DNA of 64,000 bases from Sandaracinus sp964481145 (GTDB taxonomy: Bacteria > Myxococcota_A > Polyangia > Polyangiales > Sandaracinaceae). Below the pieces are notes generated by a model. That model was not told the DNA's origin and made no database searches. It was given only the letters and a program-made list of their open reading frames with translations. Made by a program: the position numbers and the translations under genes. Location of the stretch: assembly GCA_964481145.1 (NCBI GenBank), contig CAYZTA010000025.1, positions 1-64,000 of the forward strand, written 5' to 3'. Below, one piece after another: positions 1 to 8,165 of this stretch. Every line of letters begins with the position of its first letter. The first letter of the stretch is position 1.

Positions 1-249
1 TATCCTCTTCGCGTCCGTACGAATTTGGCTGGCATGAATATGCAGACAGGCCCTAAACATGATATGTCGCTGATCGCCCACCACGATCGCCACGGCTCAG
101 CAATACAACTCCATTCGGTATCGCCCTCGCCCGCTCACCAGGCCTCTGCACTTCCGCGTCTTGATAAGGCGCATCAGAGTTGAGTTGGGGGTGCATTGCC
201 CGATTTCGGTCAGGCATTGACCTTGGGGTCTCGACCTGATTGGGGATTG

Positions 250-3200
250 TCACTTCTTCGACGCTGTGCAGACCGAGTCTTGGAGTTCCCGATGCGCTGG
301 AACGTTGGAGAGGAACGCAGCTCGCAGCGAAGGATCCAATATCGCGTTGGCGAGCTCTTCGAGGCGCATCCGCGCGTTGTGCTTGATGTCATCGGCAAGC
401 ACATGCTCTCCAATGGCCTCCGCAGCACGCGCATGGGCGAGATGAACACTGATCTCGTCCTCTTCGACCGCTCCGATGTCGCGCATCTGCTCGATTGCGC
501 GACGGCTCTTCTCGAAGGCCATCCTCGCGTCACCCATCTCCAAAAGCGCCTCCGCTTCGAGCGTCAGCGCTGCGATTTCCAAGTTGGGCATCCCTCGCTC
601 GCTCGCGTCCTTGGCCGCTCGAGCGGCCAAGGCAGCGCTCTCGTCAGCTCTTCTCGCACCGAGAAGCGCCCCCGCCCGGTACACACGAACAGCACACGCG
701 AGCCGCACTTCACCAAGTCGCTCGGCGATTTCATCCGCAGCATCCAGCACCTCGAGCGCTTCCTCGTGCATCCCCATCCGAGTTTGCGAATATGCGAGAT
801 TGGCGAGTGCGTAGCCCTCCATCACATGATGGCCCACCTTTCGACACGCATCTCTTGCCTCGGTGAGCGCGCGAGCGGCGGCTTCGTAAGCGCCCACGCG
901 GTTGTCGATGTCGGCGAGGTTCGTCTCGGCGCCAGCAGCACGGCGGAGGTCTCCCGTTTCACGATGCAACTTGGCCGCTTGCGCAAATGCCATGCGTCGC
1001 GCTTCGAGATCCCCAGTCGCTCCTGCATATTGCCCCTCCCACTCGCTCACCAGAGCGCGAATCCGCGCGTCACACGTCGCCGAAAGGAGCACGGCTTCAT
1101 CGAGGAGAGTTCGTGCCTCACGCGGCCGGCCCAGCTGCAAAAGGCTTAGAAGGAGACGTCCGAGAGCAAGCGTGGTCGCCACTTCGTCACCCGACGCACG
1201 GGCCGCTCTCACCGCCGCCTCCCCGAGCAAAGGAGCCTCTGCACTCCCTCGCCTCGATGCCGCCACACACTGCTCGGAGAGCACACGGGCGCGCTGCGCA
1301 TCGGTGTGGGCGAGCTCGAAAGCCTCCTCGAGCTCAGCCCATTGCGCGTCCCGCTGGCCAACGAAACGAAGCGCATCCGCGCGCGCCATTCTCACATCGA
1401 AACGTTTGTCCGCACGGATACCGAGGTGCAGTGCTCTGTCGGACGTGCGAAGCATCGTCGCCGCATCCCCTCGCATCGCCGCCACGGAAAGCGCGCGCAA
1501 ATAGGCGTCAGAAGCCTCTTCGATGGCGCCTCCGCGCTCGAAGTGCTGAGCGACTTCTTCCGCGTCGCTGCCCTGCATCGAAGAAAGAACCTCCGCTGCG
1601 CGCGCATGCAAGCCTGCTCGCGCATCGTCGGTGACCATGTTGTAGGCGGCTTCGGAGAGCAGAGGACTTTTGAATGCGCAGCGCTCATCGCCCCGCATCG
1701 CAAAGATTCCACGGCGCCTGAGAGCCATGAGAACGGGCCGTGGATCACGAACGCCCAGCGCCACGAGCTCGGCCGCCGTGAACGAACGCCCCAATACCGC
1801 CGCTTTGCAGCACAGATCACGCTCCGCAGGGGTGAGATGGTCGAGCCTCGCTTGGAGCGCGGCTTCGACACTCCATGGGAGCCGTTGCGTATCGAGATCC
1901 AACGGAGCTTCGTCCAGACCTCGAACGATCTGCTCGACGAAGAACGGGTTTCCCTCGGTGCGCTTCGTGAGTGTCTCGATCCACTCACGATTCATGTCGG
2001 TCCCGAGAATGCGTTCGACGAGGAGTCGCACTTGTTCAATGCCGAGGCCGCGGAGCTCGAGACGCGTTGCATTCACATCGGCGAAGAGCTCGGGACGCAT
2101 CTCAGTGAGCTCGAGACGTGCCGTGGCGACGATCAAAAGAGGCTGCTCGAAGGCGTGTGCTCGAATCCTTTCGAGGAGCGCGAGCGATGTGTCACTCGCC
2201 CAATGCAAGTCCTCGAGCACGAGCGCCAGAGGGCTTTTGCTCGAGAGTGCGAGCACCCAATCGAGCAGCGCGAGTTGAATGCGATCCCCAATCGATTGCA
2301 GATCGGACGCGGAAATTGCTCTGATGTCCTCACTTGTTTCTTGGCCCGAGAGCAAAAGCAACCGAAACATGTCCGCGCATCGCGCGATGTCTTCACTGCT
2401 CGTGAATGCACACTCCGCGAGTGCATGAGGAGCCTCGGCGGAAGCGACTCCGAGCCTTTCGGCATGCGCGCGGAGAAGTGCGCGAAAAAGAGAAAGCTCT
2501 TGCCGTGCATGAGCTGGCTCCGCACGCGCGGAAAGCCTCGTGAACCGGGGAGACCAGTCATCGATCATCCGTTCGGCTTCGTGACGAAGGCGGCTTTTCC
2601 CAATGCCCGGCGGGCCCGTGATCCACATGCTCGCGCACGCGCGCTCATCGATGGTCGACGAAATCGCTCTCTGTATCTGCAAGAGCTCGATCTCTCGGCC
2701 GATGATCTCCGCTTCACCCGATGGCTCGCTGAGGGCCGCGAGTGCATGCTCCCCCGTTGCGAGTTCGAACGCATCTCCGCCGATGGGCGACAACATCACG
2801 CTTGCCGTGAGCCCTCGAGCCGCGCCGCTGGTCATCGCGACGCCCATCCTCTCGTTGGACAGCAGTCGCTCGGCCTCATCGATGGCAGAGCCCGCGATCG
2901 CCATGCGTGTGCTGCTTGCCCGCCCCGAGCTCACGACGATCTTTTTTGCCGCAGAATGCGAGCGAATCGCGGCTCTCGCCGCGCGCGTGATCTCGTCTCC
3001 GACGGTCGATTCCGCGCCGAACAGACCAATGATTCGGTCTCGGAGCGCGCCGATCGGAATCCCATGCTCCCGCCGAATCGCTCTGTCGAGCGCGACGCGG
3101 TCGGTCACGTCGATCGCGTACAAGAGCGCCACCACCCTCTGCTCATCCGGCGGAATGGAGACGACTGTCTTCGTGAAGACTCGCGAGGACGCCTGAGCGA

Positions 3201-4008
3201 CATCTTCAAGGGCAATGCGAAAATCGCGCACCGAGGCCCAACGCGCAGCAGACGATTTGCGAAGTGCACGAACAATCACGGACTCGAGCGCCGGAGAAAC
3301 CCCTGGACGCAAGCTCGAGAGGGAGGGCAGCTCTCCCAACATCGTGCTGACGACCGTGGCCAGCGCCGTTTCTTCTCGGAATGGAGGGCGTCCTGCGAGC
3401 GCCTCGAAAAGGACTGCTCCGAGCGACCACACGTCGCTCCTCGGGTCGCGCGAATCACGGCCTTCGAGTTGCTCGGGTGCGAGATAACAGATCGTCCCGA
3501 GCACGTGACCAGTTTCGGTCAGCCGCGTCTCGGCGTGCTGCAGAGTAGCGACACCGAAATCGAGCAACTTGATGGTGCCGTCACGGCAGCAAAAGATGTT
3601 CGAAGGTTTGAGGTCTCGATGCACGATTCCGACCTCATGAGCAGCTTCGAGACCGCGGCACACCTGCACCGCGACATCGATGACCCCTTCTTCCGAAAGC
3701 GGCCCCGGAACGAGGCGCTCGGCGAGCGTCATCCCATCGAGCAGCTCGAGCGCGATGTACGCCGTCCCGTCGGTGTCTTCTCCGGCGTCGAGCACCTTGA
3801 CCACGTTGTCGTGCTCGATGCGGATTCTTGCCTCGCGTTCGAATCGACGTTTCGTATCGTCTCGAAGGAGAGCCGCTCGAATGACCTTGAGCGCGACGGA
3901 TGCGCCGCCCGGCGCTCGCGCGCGGTACACCGTGCCCATTCCGCCGCGCCCCAGCACTCCCTCGACCGCGTATGGGCCCACGCGCTGGGGTATGTCGCCG
4001 TCACCCAT
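250..4008 (-). CDS. Ser/Thr protein kinase fused to degenerate cyclase-like, AAA ATPase and TPR-like regions
   Basis: A 1252-residue cytoplasmic signalling protein. The N-terminal third is a Hanks-type kinase: glycine loop at 20-25, catalytic lysine K41, HRDLKPSN from 130, DFG at 150-152. Residues about 285-420 resemble a class III nucleotide cyclase in layout (an LLYAIDVTD segment where cyclases have the metal-binding FADxxGFT, a later AARAAIRS) but the metal-binding residues are not conserved, so it is probably a regulatory relic. An AAA_16-type ATPase follows, with Walker A GPPGIGKS at 465-472. The C-terminal 500 residues are helical and Ala/Glu/Arg-rich, consistent with TPR repeats. This kinase-cyclase-AAA-TPR order is common in myxobacteria; the substrate is unknown. 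No membrane segment is seen. The ATG start gives a full kinase domain. A 911-residue antisense ORF lies opposite but is a codon-bias shadow. Confidence 0.92.
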   Translation of the reverse strand: MGDGDIPQRVGPYAVEGVLGRGGMGTVYRARAPGGASVALKVIRAALLRDDTKRRFEREARIRIEHDNVVKVLDAGEDTDGTAYIALELLDGMTLAERLVPGPLSEEGVIDVAVQVCRGLEAAHEVGIVHRDLKPSNIFCCRDGTIKLLDFGVATLQHAETRLTETGHVLGTICYLAPEQLEGRDSRDPRSDVWSLGAVLFEALAGRPPFREETALATVVSTMLGELPSLSSLRPGVSPALESVIVRALRKSSAARWASVRDFRIALEDVAQASSRVFTKTVVSIPPDEQRVVALLYAIDVTDRVALDRAIRREHGIPIGALRDRIIGLFGAESTVGDEITRAARAAIRSHSAAKKIVVSSGRASSTRMAIAGSAIDEAERLLSNERMGVAMTSGAARGLTASVMLSPIGGDAFELATGEHALAALSEPSGEAEIIGREIELLQIQRAISSTIDERACASMWITGPPGIGKSRLRHEAERMIDDWSPRFTRLSARAEPAHARQELSLFRALLRAHAERLGVASAEAPHALAECAFTSSEDIARCADMFRLLLLSGQETSEDIRAISASDLQSIGDRIQLALLDWVLALSSKSPLALVLEDLHWASDTSLALLERIRAHAFEQPLLIVATARLELTEMRPELFADVNATRLELRGLGIEQVRLLVERILGTDMNREWIETLTKRTEGNPFFVEQIVRGLDEAPLDLDTQRLPWSVEAALQARLDHLTPAERDLCCKAAVLGRSFTAAELVALGVRDPRPVLMALRRRGIFAMRGDERCAFKSPLLSEAAYNMVTDDARAGLHARAAEVLSSMQGSDAEEVAQHFERGGAIEEASDAYLRALSVAAMRGDAATMLRTSDRALHLGIRADKRFDVRMARADALRFVGQRDAQWAELEEAFELAHTDAQRARVLSEQCVAASRRGSAEAPLLGEAAVRAARASGDEVATTLALGRLLLSLLQLGRPREARTLLDEAVLLSATCDARIRALVSEWEGQYAGATGDLEARRMAFAQAAKLHRETGDLRRAAGAETNLADIDNRVGAYEAAARALTEARDACRKVGHHVMEGYALANLAYSQTRMGMHEEALEVLDAADEIAERLGEVRLACAVRVYRAGALLGARRADESAALAARAAKDASERGMPNLEIAALTLEAEALLEMGDARMAFEKSRRAIEQMRDIGAVEEDEISVHLAHARAAEAIGEHVLADDIKHNARMRLEELANAILDPSLRAAFLSNVPAHRELQDSVCTASKK

Positions 4009-4577
4009 GACTCGATTGGACAGCGATTATGGCTCGATTGAGGCCCGAGGTGAATACAAAGCTCACCGCATGAGCATCAATCTCGCGACGCTCGTGGTCT
4101 CGGAAGACCATCGCATGGCCCTCCTCGGGCGGGAGATGGGTGGCGGTCGCCCGTCCCTCCGCGATTTCACATGCACCAATATCACGGCGTCTTCGCCGAT
4201 GTCGTTCCCCCAAAGCCCATCAAGAAAGGCACTCAATCAACGGTCACTCTGCAAGCCGGATGAAGCGGGACATCTCGCTCCGACTCGTCTTGCTTCGAGC
4301 CGATGGAAGATTCCGTCTCGAAGGTCGACGTGGAAGCACGGAAACCTCTGGAAGGGGCCTCATTCCCCGGTTGCTACCCCTGCTCTTGAGGCTCGTTTCA
4401 GTCTCGGCTACCCTCTTTCCCCTTTGGGATGTCTTGTCCGCGCTGCCGTCCATTTCGATCCCGCCACGACTCATTGATCCACAGCAACGAGTTCGTATGG
4501 TTGGTCAGCGGGCGACACGGCTCGAACGGTAACCAGTCCCCGATCCATTCGATCCGACCGCGACGCGGCAAATACGC
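4009..4577. other. 569-bp stretch without an intact gene; decayed GNAT-like 3' end
   Basis: No convincing intact reading frame is visible. It contains the upstream region of the large kinase gene. From about 4160 to 4392 on the plus strand there are scattered matches to the 3' end of the downstream ORF (5140-5273): an ATGCACCA block followed by GTCTTCGCC, a CTCCGACTCGTC block at about 4276, and a perfect 24-bp match at 4369-4392. This looks like a decayed duplicate of an acetyltransferase tail. A minus-strand frame at 4398-4769 was considered and not accepted. Confidence 0.4.
4369..4392 (+). repeat. 24-bp direct repeat, copy 1
   Basis: The 24 bases GGTTGCTACCCCTGCTCT + TGAGGC occur here and again at 5250-5273, 881 bp apart, with no mismatch. 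In both copies the repeat encodes GCYPCS-stop in one plus frame and is preceded by CTCATTCC. Flanking similarity extends weakly upstream, so this is more likely the end of a duplicated gene than a transposon terminus. Confidence 0.7.
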
Positions 4578-5270
4578 GTGGAGGTCTCTCTCGTCCACGA
4601 ACAGCTCGCGGCCGCGATCGATCTCTGGGAGGCGGGCGAGCACGCCGGGCACAGAACCATCCAGTCCGAGGGCGACTGCCGCGAGCTCGCAGAGGCAATC
4701 GTCCTTGCTGTCGCCATCGCGATCGACCCGCTCGCAGGAACCCACGAGCCCGACCCAGAGGCGACGCAAGAGCCTGTCGTGCTGGAAGCCTCGGAGCTTT
4801 CTCCTTCAGCACACGAAGGCAACCAAACCGAACCGGCTGGGTCTGTCTCGCTCGAGACGTCGATGTCTCCTCCGCCCCCGTCAGCTCCGCCTTCGGAGAG
4901 CCCCAGCGCCCAGGGAGAGCTCGGGGTGGTCGCGATGGGGATCGTGGGCTCTGGAGCGACCGTGACCGCTGGCGCGACACTCTTCGGGGCGTTCCGATAT
5001 GCATGGATGTCGGCGGATCTCGCGGCACGCATCGAGCTTCCGACCTATGTCGATCTCGAAGGGGACCAAGAGGTCGAGCTCTATCTGGTCTCGTTCTGGC
5101 TGGCCATGTGCGGTCGGATCGACATCGTGGAGATCGATGACTCAGCAGCTCGTTTTTATATGCACCACGGATTCTTCTCCATCCCAGACAATCATCCTCC
5201 GACTCGTCTCTTCAGACTCGATGGGAGCCAATACCATCGTCTCATTCCAGGTTGCTACCCCTGCTCTTGA
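4578..5270 (+). CDS. Hypothetical protein with GNAT-acetyltransferase-like C-terminus
   Basis: The 230-residue frame has strong G/C preference at third codon positions, so it is probably coding or was until recently. The C-terminal 55 residues resemble the last part of TacT-type GNAT acetyltransferases: an IDDSAARFYMHHGF segment (residues about 182-195) followed by a PDN...RLF motif. The expected central acetyl-CoA-binding part is absent. Instead there is an Ala/Glu-rich N-terminus and a Pro/Ser-rich linker at about 95-115. It may be a chimera formed by recombination. The GTG start at 4578 has no clear ribosome binding site; the frame is open back to 4533. The last bases belong to the 24-bp repeat shared with 4369-4392. 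Activity as an enzyme is doubtful. Confidence 0.42.
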   Translation: MEVSLVHEQLAAAIDLWEAGEHAGHRTIQSEGDCRELAEAIVLAVAIAIDPLAGTHEPDPEATQEPVVLEASELSPSAHEGNQTEPAGSVSLETSMSPPPPSAPPSESPSAQGELGVVAMGIVGSGATVTAGATLFGAFRYAWMSADLAARIELPTYVDLEGDQEVELYLVSFWLAMCGRIDIVEIDDSAARFYMHHGFFSIPDNHPPTRLFRLDGSQYHRLIPGCYPCS

Positions 5271-5273
5271 GGC
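5250..5273 (+). repeat. 24-bp direct repeat, copy 2
   Basis: Second, identical copy of the 24-bp repeat at 4369-4392. It covers the stop codon of the GNAT-like frame and lies 38 bp upstream of the SUKH gene start. Confidence 0.7.
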
Positions 5274-5311
5274 AGCTTGCTCTGGACGTCGTCATTCAGG
5301 AGAATCTCCCC

Positions 5312-6175
5312 ATGCTGAGGTTTCTGGACGTTCGTCCTCCTACAACGCACGAACAGATTCGCACATTCGAGCGCGATTTTGGTCATTCCTTGCCGACCGC
5401 CTATATCGACCTGCTACTCCATCAGGATGGTGGAGAATTGAGCGGGTACGAGTATCCGATTCCAGAAGATGTCGAATACGCGGAGCCAAGCGTCGAAGTT
5501 CTAGAGATCCTCGGACTTCGAGAGCGAACTGCGCTGACAAACGCGAATCTCATACATGAACGGAGATACCCACCGGGGCTTGTCGTGGATCGTGGCGACG
5601 GACATCGCGCGATCATGATGGACTACAGCGCATCGTCCGAGCCACGAATTGTTCTCGTCGACATGGACTCGAACGTCGTCATCACTCTGGCGCAGACTTT
5701 CGCTGATTTTCTCGAAAAGCTAGAGTCGATCGCCGGTGATGAAGAGACAGAGGACGACGACGACACGCCACTCGCGTTGCGATTGAATCAGGTGACCAAT
5801 GAGGATGTCGAGCCTGCAATCGCATCATTGGGTGGCCGTCGTCGTGCAACGATAGAATCGGCGCGCATTCATGGCTCGACTATCACTGGCACTGCTCTTT
5901 CCCACTTGAAGCGGCTGCCTGCTCTCAAGCATCTCGACATTTCGAAAACGAATATCAGTGAAAATGACTTGCACACCTTGTCCGATCTTCGGATAAGCCG
6001 ACTGAATATCGCGAACACACCTTTTATACTCGACGCGCAGAACGCGGAACGACTTCGCCGGGTGGGGGGTCATCTCGTTCGCTTGACGATTCATCGAATA
6101 CAGACGCGCGACGACGGTATTCGCTATCTCGAACACCATTGGCCAGGATTGGAAGTCGAGCTTCTCGACACGTAA
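5312..6175 (+). CDS. SMI1/KNR4 (SUKH) family protein with leucine-rich-repeat-like C-terminus
   Basis: The start at ATG 5312 is set by AGGAG at 5298-5302, nine bases upstream; the longer open frame back to 5252 lacks this signal. The protein has 287 residues. Residues 1 to about 130 carry the SUKH pattern: F-E-R-x-F-G-x-x-LP, then Y-x-x-LL-x-x-x-GG, then a VLEILGL segment and a late D-S-N-V strand. SUKH proteins are known mainly as immunity proteins against contact-dependent or polymorphic toxins. After an acidic linker (about 150-165, EETEDDDDT), residues 195-260 look like leucine-rich repeats (HLKRLPALKHLDISKTNIS). No toxin gene is visible beside it. The gene stands first in a row of membrane-protein genes on the same strand. 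The SUKH call is good; the target is unknown. Confidence 0.75.
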   Translation: MLRFLDVRPPTTHEQIRTFERDFGHSLPTAYIDLLLHQDGGELSGYEYPIPEDVEYAEPSVEVLEILGLRERTALTNANLIHERRYPPGLVVDRGDGHRAIMMDYSASSEPRIVLVDMDSNVVITLAQTFADFLEKLESIAGDEETEDDDDTPLALRLNQVTNEDVEPAIASLGGRRRATIESARIHGSTITGTALSHLKRLPALKHLDISKTNISENDLHTLSDLRISRLNIANTPFILDAQNAERLRRVGGHLVRLTIHRIQTRDDGIRYLEHHWPGLEVELLDT

Positions 6176-6215
6176 GGATGATGGCTTGGTTACAAAGTTC
6201 CTGCTAACGCTCCAG

Positions 6216-6344
6216 ATGCTTCGAAACATGATCGCGGGCATGCTCGTCGTGATTGGTCTCGCGGCGTTTTCCTTCGCGATGGCCACATCCGTCGAGAGCT
6301 TCCGTCGTGCCTACCTTCATTCCCTCATCCTTCCAAATCGGTGA
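6216..6344 (+). CDS. Small single-span membrane protein (42 aa)
   Basis: A short frame from ATG 6216 to TGA 6342-6344 encodes 42 residues, with one hydrophobic segment (MIAGMLVVIGLAAFSFAMA, residues 5-23) and an Arg-containing tail. It ends six bases before the next ATG at 6351, so the two are likely co-translated. Function is not recognisable. No strong ribosome binding site is seen, which keeps confidence low. Confidence 0.4.
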   Translation: MLRNMIAGMLVVIGLAAFSFAMATSVESFRRAYLHSLILPNR

Positions 6345-6350
6345 GAACAG

Positions 6351-7031
6351 ATGGAACCGCACGATGTCCTCCTGATTGTGACCCCAGCAGGATTGGTCGC
6401 AGCGACGAGTGCATTTGCATCGGTCATTGTCTCGAAGCGTCGTCCCGCCTCGGAAACTCCCCATACCCTTTTTTCGATCGCCATCGCCTTCGCCATATTC
6501 CTTCTTTTTTTCTGTGGAATACGCGTTCACTTTGGATTTGGAGAGGCTCTCGAAGGCGCTTCTGATCCTCAACGGGCACACATTGCTCTTGCGAGTGGTT
6601 TGGCTGAGGTGCTCTGGGCAGCCGCAGGTGCCTCCGGCATTCTTACGCTGCTTGTTCCAATGCTGGCGATTTGTGGAGTGTGGCTGGTTCGCGTGCGCGC
6701 ACGGGTCGCGACCTCCAACGCGGTCATCGGTGCACTCGGGATTGGTGGCGCGAGCGTCACGTCGGGCGTGTTGCTTTATCGCCAGGTGAGTAGCCTACGC
6801 CTGGCTCTTTTGAACGTCAGTCCCACGCCGCCTGCGGAGCGGGCTACCCGGTTTGCCGAGCTTGCACGTCCACTCGTTCCTTTGGCGTTCGGGCTCGCGT
6901 GGGCATTGGCCTTCTGTGCCGTTCTCGTTGCGACAGTGAGCTTGTCGCGTGACGATGTGCTGCGACGGCGCTTCGTGGGGTTGGCCGCATTATTTGCGAT
7001 CAAAGGCCACTTCACGACTTCTGTAGAGTAG
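6351..7031 (+). CDS. Polytopic membrane protein of unknown function
   Basis: 226 residues with about five hydrophobic segments, near residues 6-27, 41-60, 77-110, 122-142 and 170-195, joined by short basic loops. No enzyme motif or known family was recognised. It begins six bases after the 42-residue small protein and is followed by another membrane protein 17 bases downstream, so it is probably part of a short plus-strand operon that starts with the SUKH gene. A purine-rich GGTGAGA lies just before the start. Confidence 0.65.
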   Translation: MEPHDVLLIVTPAGLVAATSAFASVIVSKRRPASETPHTLFSIAIAFAIFLLFFCGIRVHFGFGEALEGASDPQRAHIALASGLAEVLWAAAGASGILTLLVPMLAICGVWLVRVRARVATSNAVIGALGIGGASVTSGVLLYRQVSSLRLALLNVSPTPPAERATRFAELARPLVPLAFGLAWALAFCAVLVATVSLSRDDVLRRRFVGLAALFAIKGHFTTSVE

Positions 7032-7048
7032 AGGGGAGTCGCGATAAC

Positions 7049-7708
7049 ATGAGCAGGACAAATACCGTTCATCTCACCATCAGCAAGGGGCGTCTGCGTT
7101 GTCTCCGCATCGCCTTCGTCGGGTGGGTACTCGCTGTCGTCAGCCCGAACGTCGTGTCGTTCCTCTGGACGATCATGACGGCGATGCTTTTTGCGAATGA
7201 AGACGCCGCCGAGCGGACCGCGAGAATTCGCATGGTCTTTCCCGTGATCGAAGTCCTTCTCGTATTCGTCTCGGCACCGATCGGAGCTGCAGGTGTCATG
7301 GCTGCGCGTGCTGCGATTCGAGAGAAAAACGCATCTCGGATGACGGTCGGCACTTCCGTGCTCCTCGCAGTGCTCGGAGTGGCGCTCCTGATCGTCTCGA
7401 TACTTCTCGTCACCGTGCGCTACGTGGGCACCGATCTCGGGGACATGGGGGCATTGCGTCATGCCATTGGCTCTCTCATTGCGCTCACGATTGCATCGTC
7501 GCTCGTACGGGTGGACCGCGCGCAAAACGCCTCCACATTCGCGTTCTTCTTACTCATAGCCGCGGGTGCGAGTAACCTGGCCATGCACGTGCTCGGCTCG
7601 ACGCCTGCATTGGCCGTCATGACTGGTCTGTTGAGTCTCGGCGGATGGACCGCGACCGCGGTCGCGCTTCGTCGGGCACAACCAGCCTCGGAGCCGCTCT
7701 CGCGTTAA
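7049..7708 (+). CDS. Polytopic membrane protein of unknown function
   Basis: 219 residues. Hydrophobic segments are seen near 23-48, 65-92, 105-130, 145-155 and 165-200; the N-terminus (MSRTNTVHLTISKGRLRCLR) is basic and cytoplasmic-looking. It resembles its upstream neighbour in size and topology but without clear sequence similarity by eye. It lies 17 bp after that gene. Its 3' end overlaps the start of a possible frameshifted secreted protein. No family assignment can be supported. Confidence 0.65.
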   Translation: MSRTNTVHLTISKGRLRCLRIAFVGWVLAVVSPNVVSFLWTIMTAMLFANEDAAERTARIRMVFPVIEVLLVFVSAPIGAAGVMAARAAIREKNASRMTVGTSVLLAVLGVALLIVSILLVTVRYVGTDLGDMGALRHAIGSLIALTIASSLVRVDRAQNASTFAFFLLIAAGASNLAMHVLGSTPALAVMTGLLSLGGWTATAVALRRAQPASEPLSR

Positions 7709-8165
7709 CAATCGTCGTTCTCGACAATCTCGCTCGCGCCGCCGCGGACGAGTGCAGTGCTGGAGCGGCCAAGAATGCCCTGCAGCAACGCCAGCATGTG
7801 TACGAATCGACCGTTCCGACGCGATTGCTGGGCGCGGCAGACCGGTGTGCCTCACCCGTTGCCATCGGAGGTCTTGTTCGGAGGGGTTTGAGTGTCGAGA
7901 GCGCGAGATCGCGGTGCTCGAAGAAAACGGATCGCTTGATATGAGCGTCTTGCGAGAAATCGGCATCCATCACATCCCAGCGATGGATGCCGCGAAACTG
8001 CATGACATCAATCTCGCGCGAGATACGCCGCGAACTCGCGCTGCAGATCGATCACCGGCTTGCCGGACATGTCGAACGTCACGAATTCGATGGTCCCACC
8101 ACGAAACTCACAAGGAGGTACGTTCTCCGAACTCACGGGATCTCCTCCCTCTCGTCCGATGGTGA
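7645..8165 (+). pseudogene. Possible frameshifted Cys-rich secreted protein
   Basis: One plus frame from 7645 encodes a signal-peptide-like segment (LGAALALTIVVLDNLARAAAD) up to about 7750. There the reading must shift to the frame starting at 7752, which encodes a Cys-rich pattern: QCWSGQECPAATPAC, then PVCLTRC, then SCSEGFEC. Such C-x(2-6)-C patterns are typical of secreted Cys-rich proteins in Myxococcota. Each half alone is incomplete, so the gene is either broken by an indel near 7750 or the match is fortuitous. The second frame runs on to 8165, overlapping the convergent sulfatase gene; the informative part ends near 7930. Confidence 0.28.

Noticed and set aside
1..249. Short ORFs at the left edge
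   Set aside because: They overlap each other on both strands, lack ribosome binding sites and have no recognisable protein pattern; nothing else is seen in this stretch.
1306..4041. A 911-codon plus-strand ORF opposite the large kinase gene
   Set aside because: It mirrors the kinase in antisense; GC-rich third positions remove stops from the opposite frame. The protein has no recognisable domain, while the minus strand has full kinase and ATPase motifs.
4398..4769. A 123-residue minus-strand frame with a DRDGDSKDD segment and possible lipobox
   Set aside because: Third-position G/C bias strongly favours the opposite plus frame (from 4533), and no ribosome binding site precedes its TTG start.
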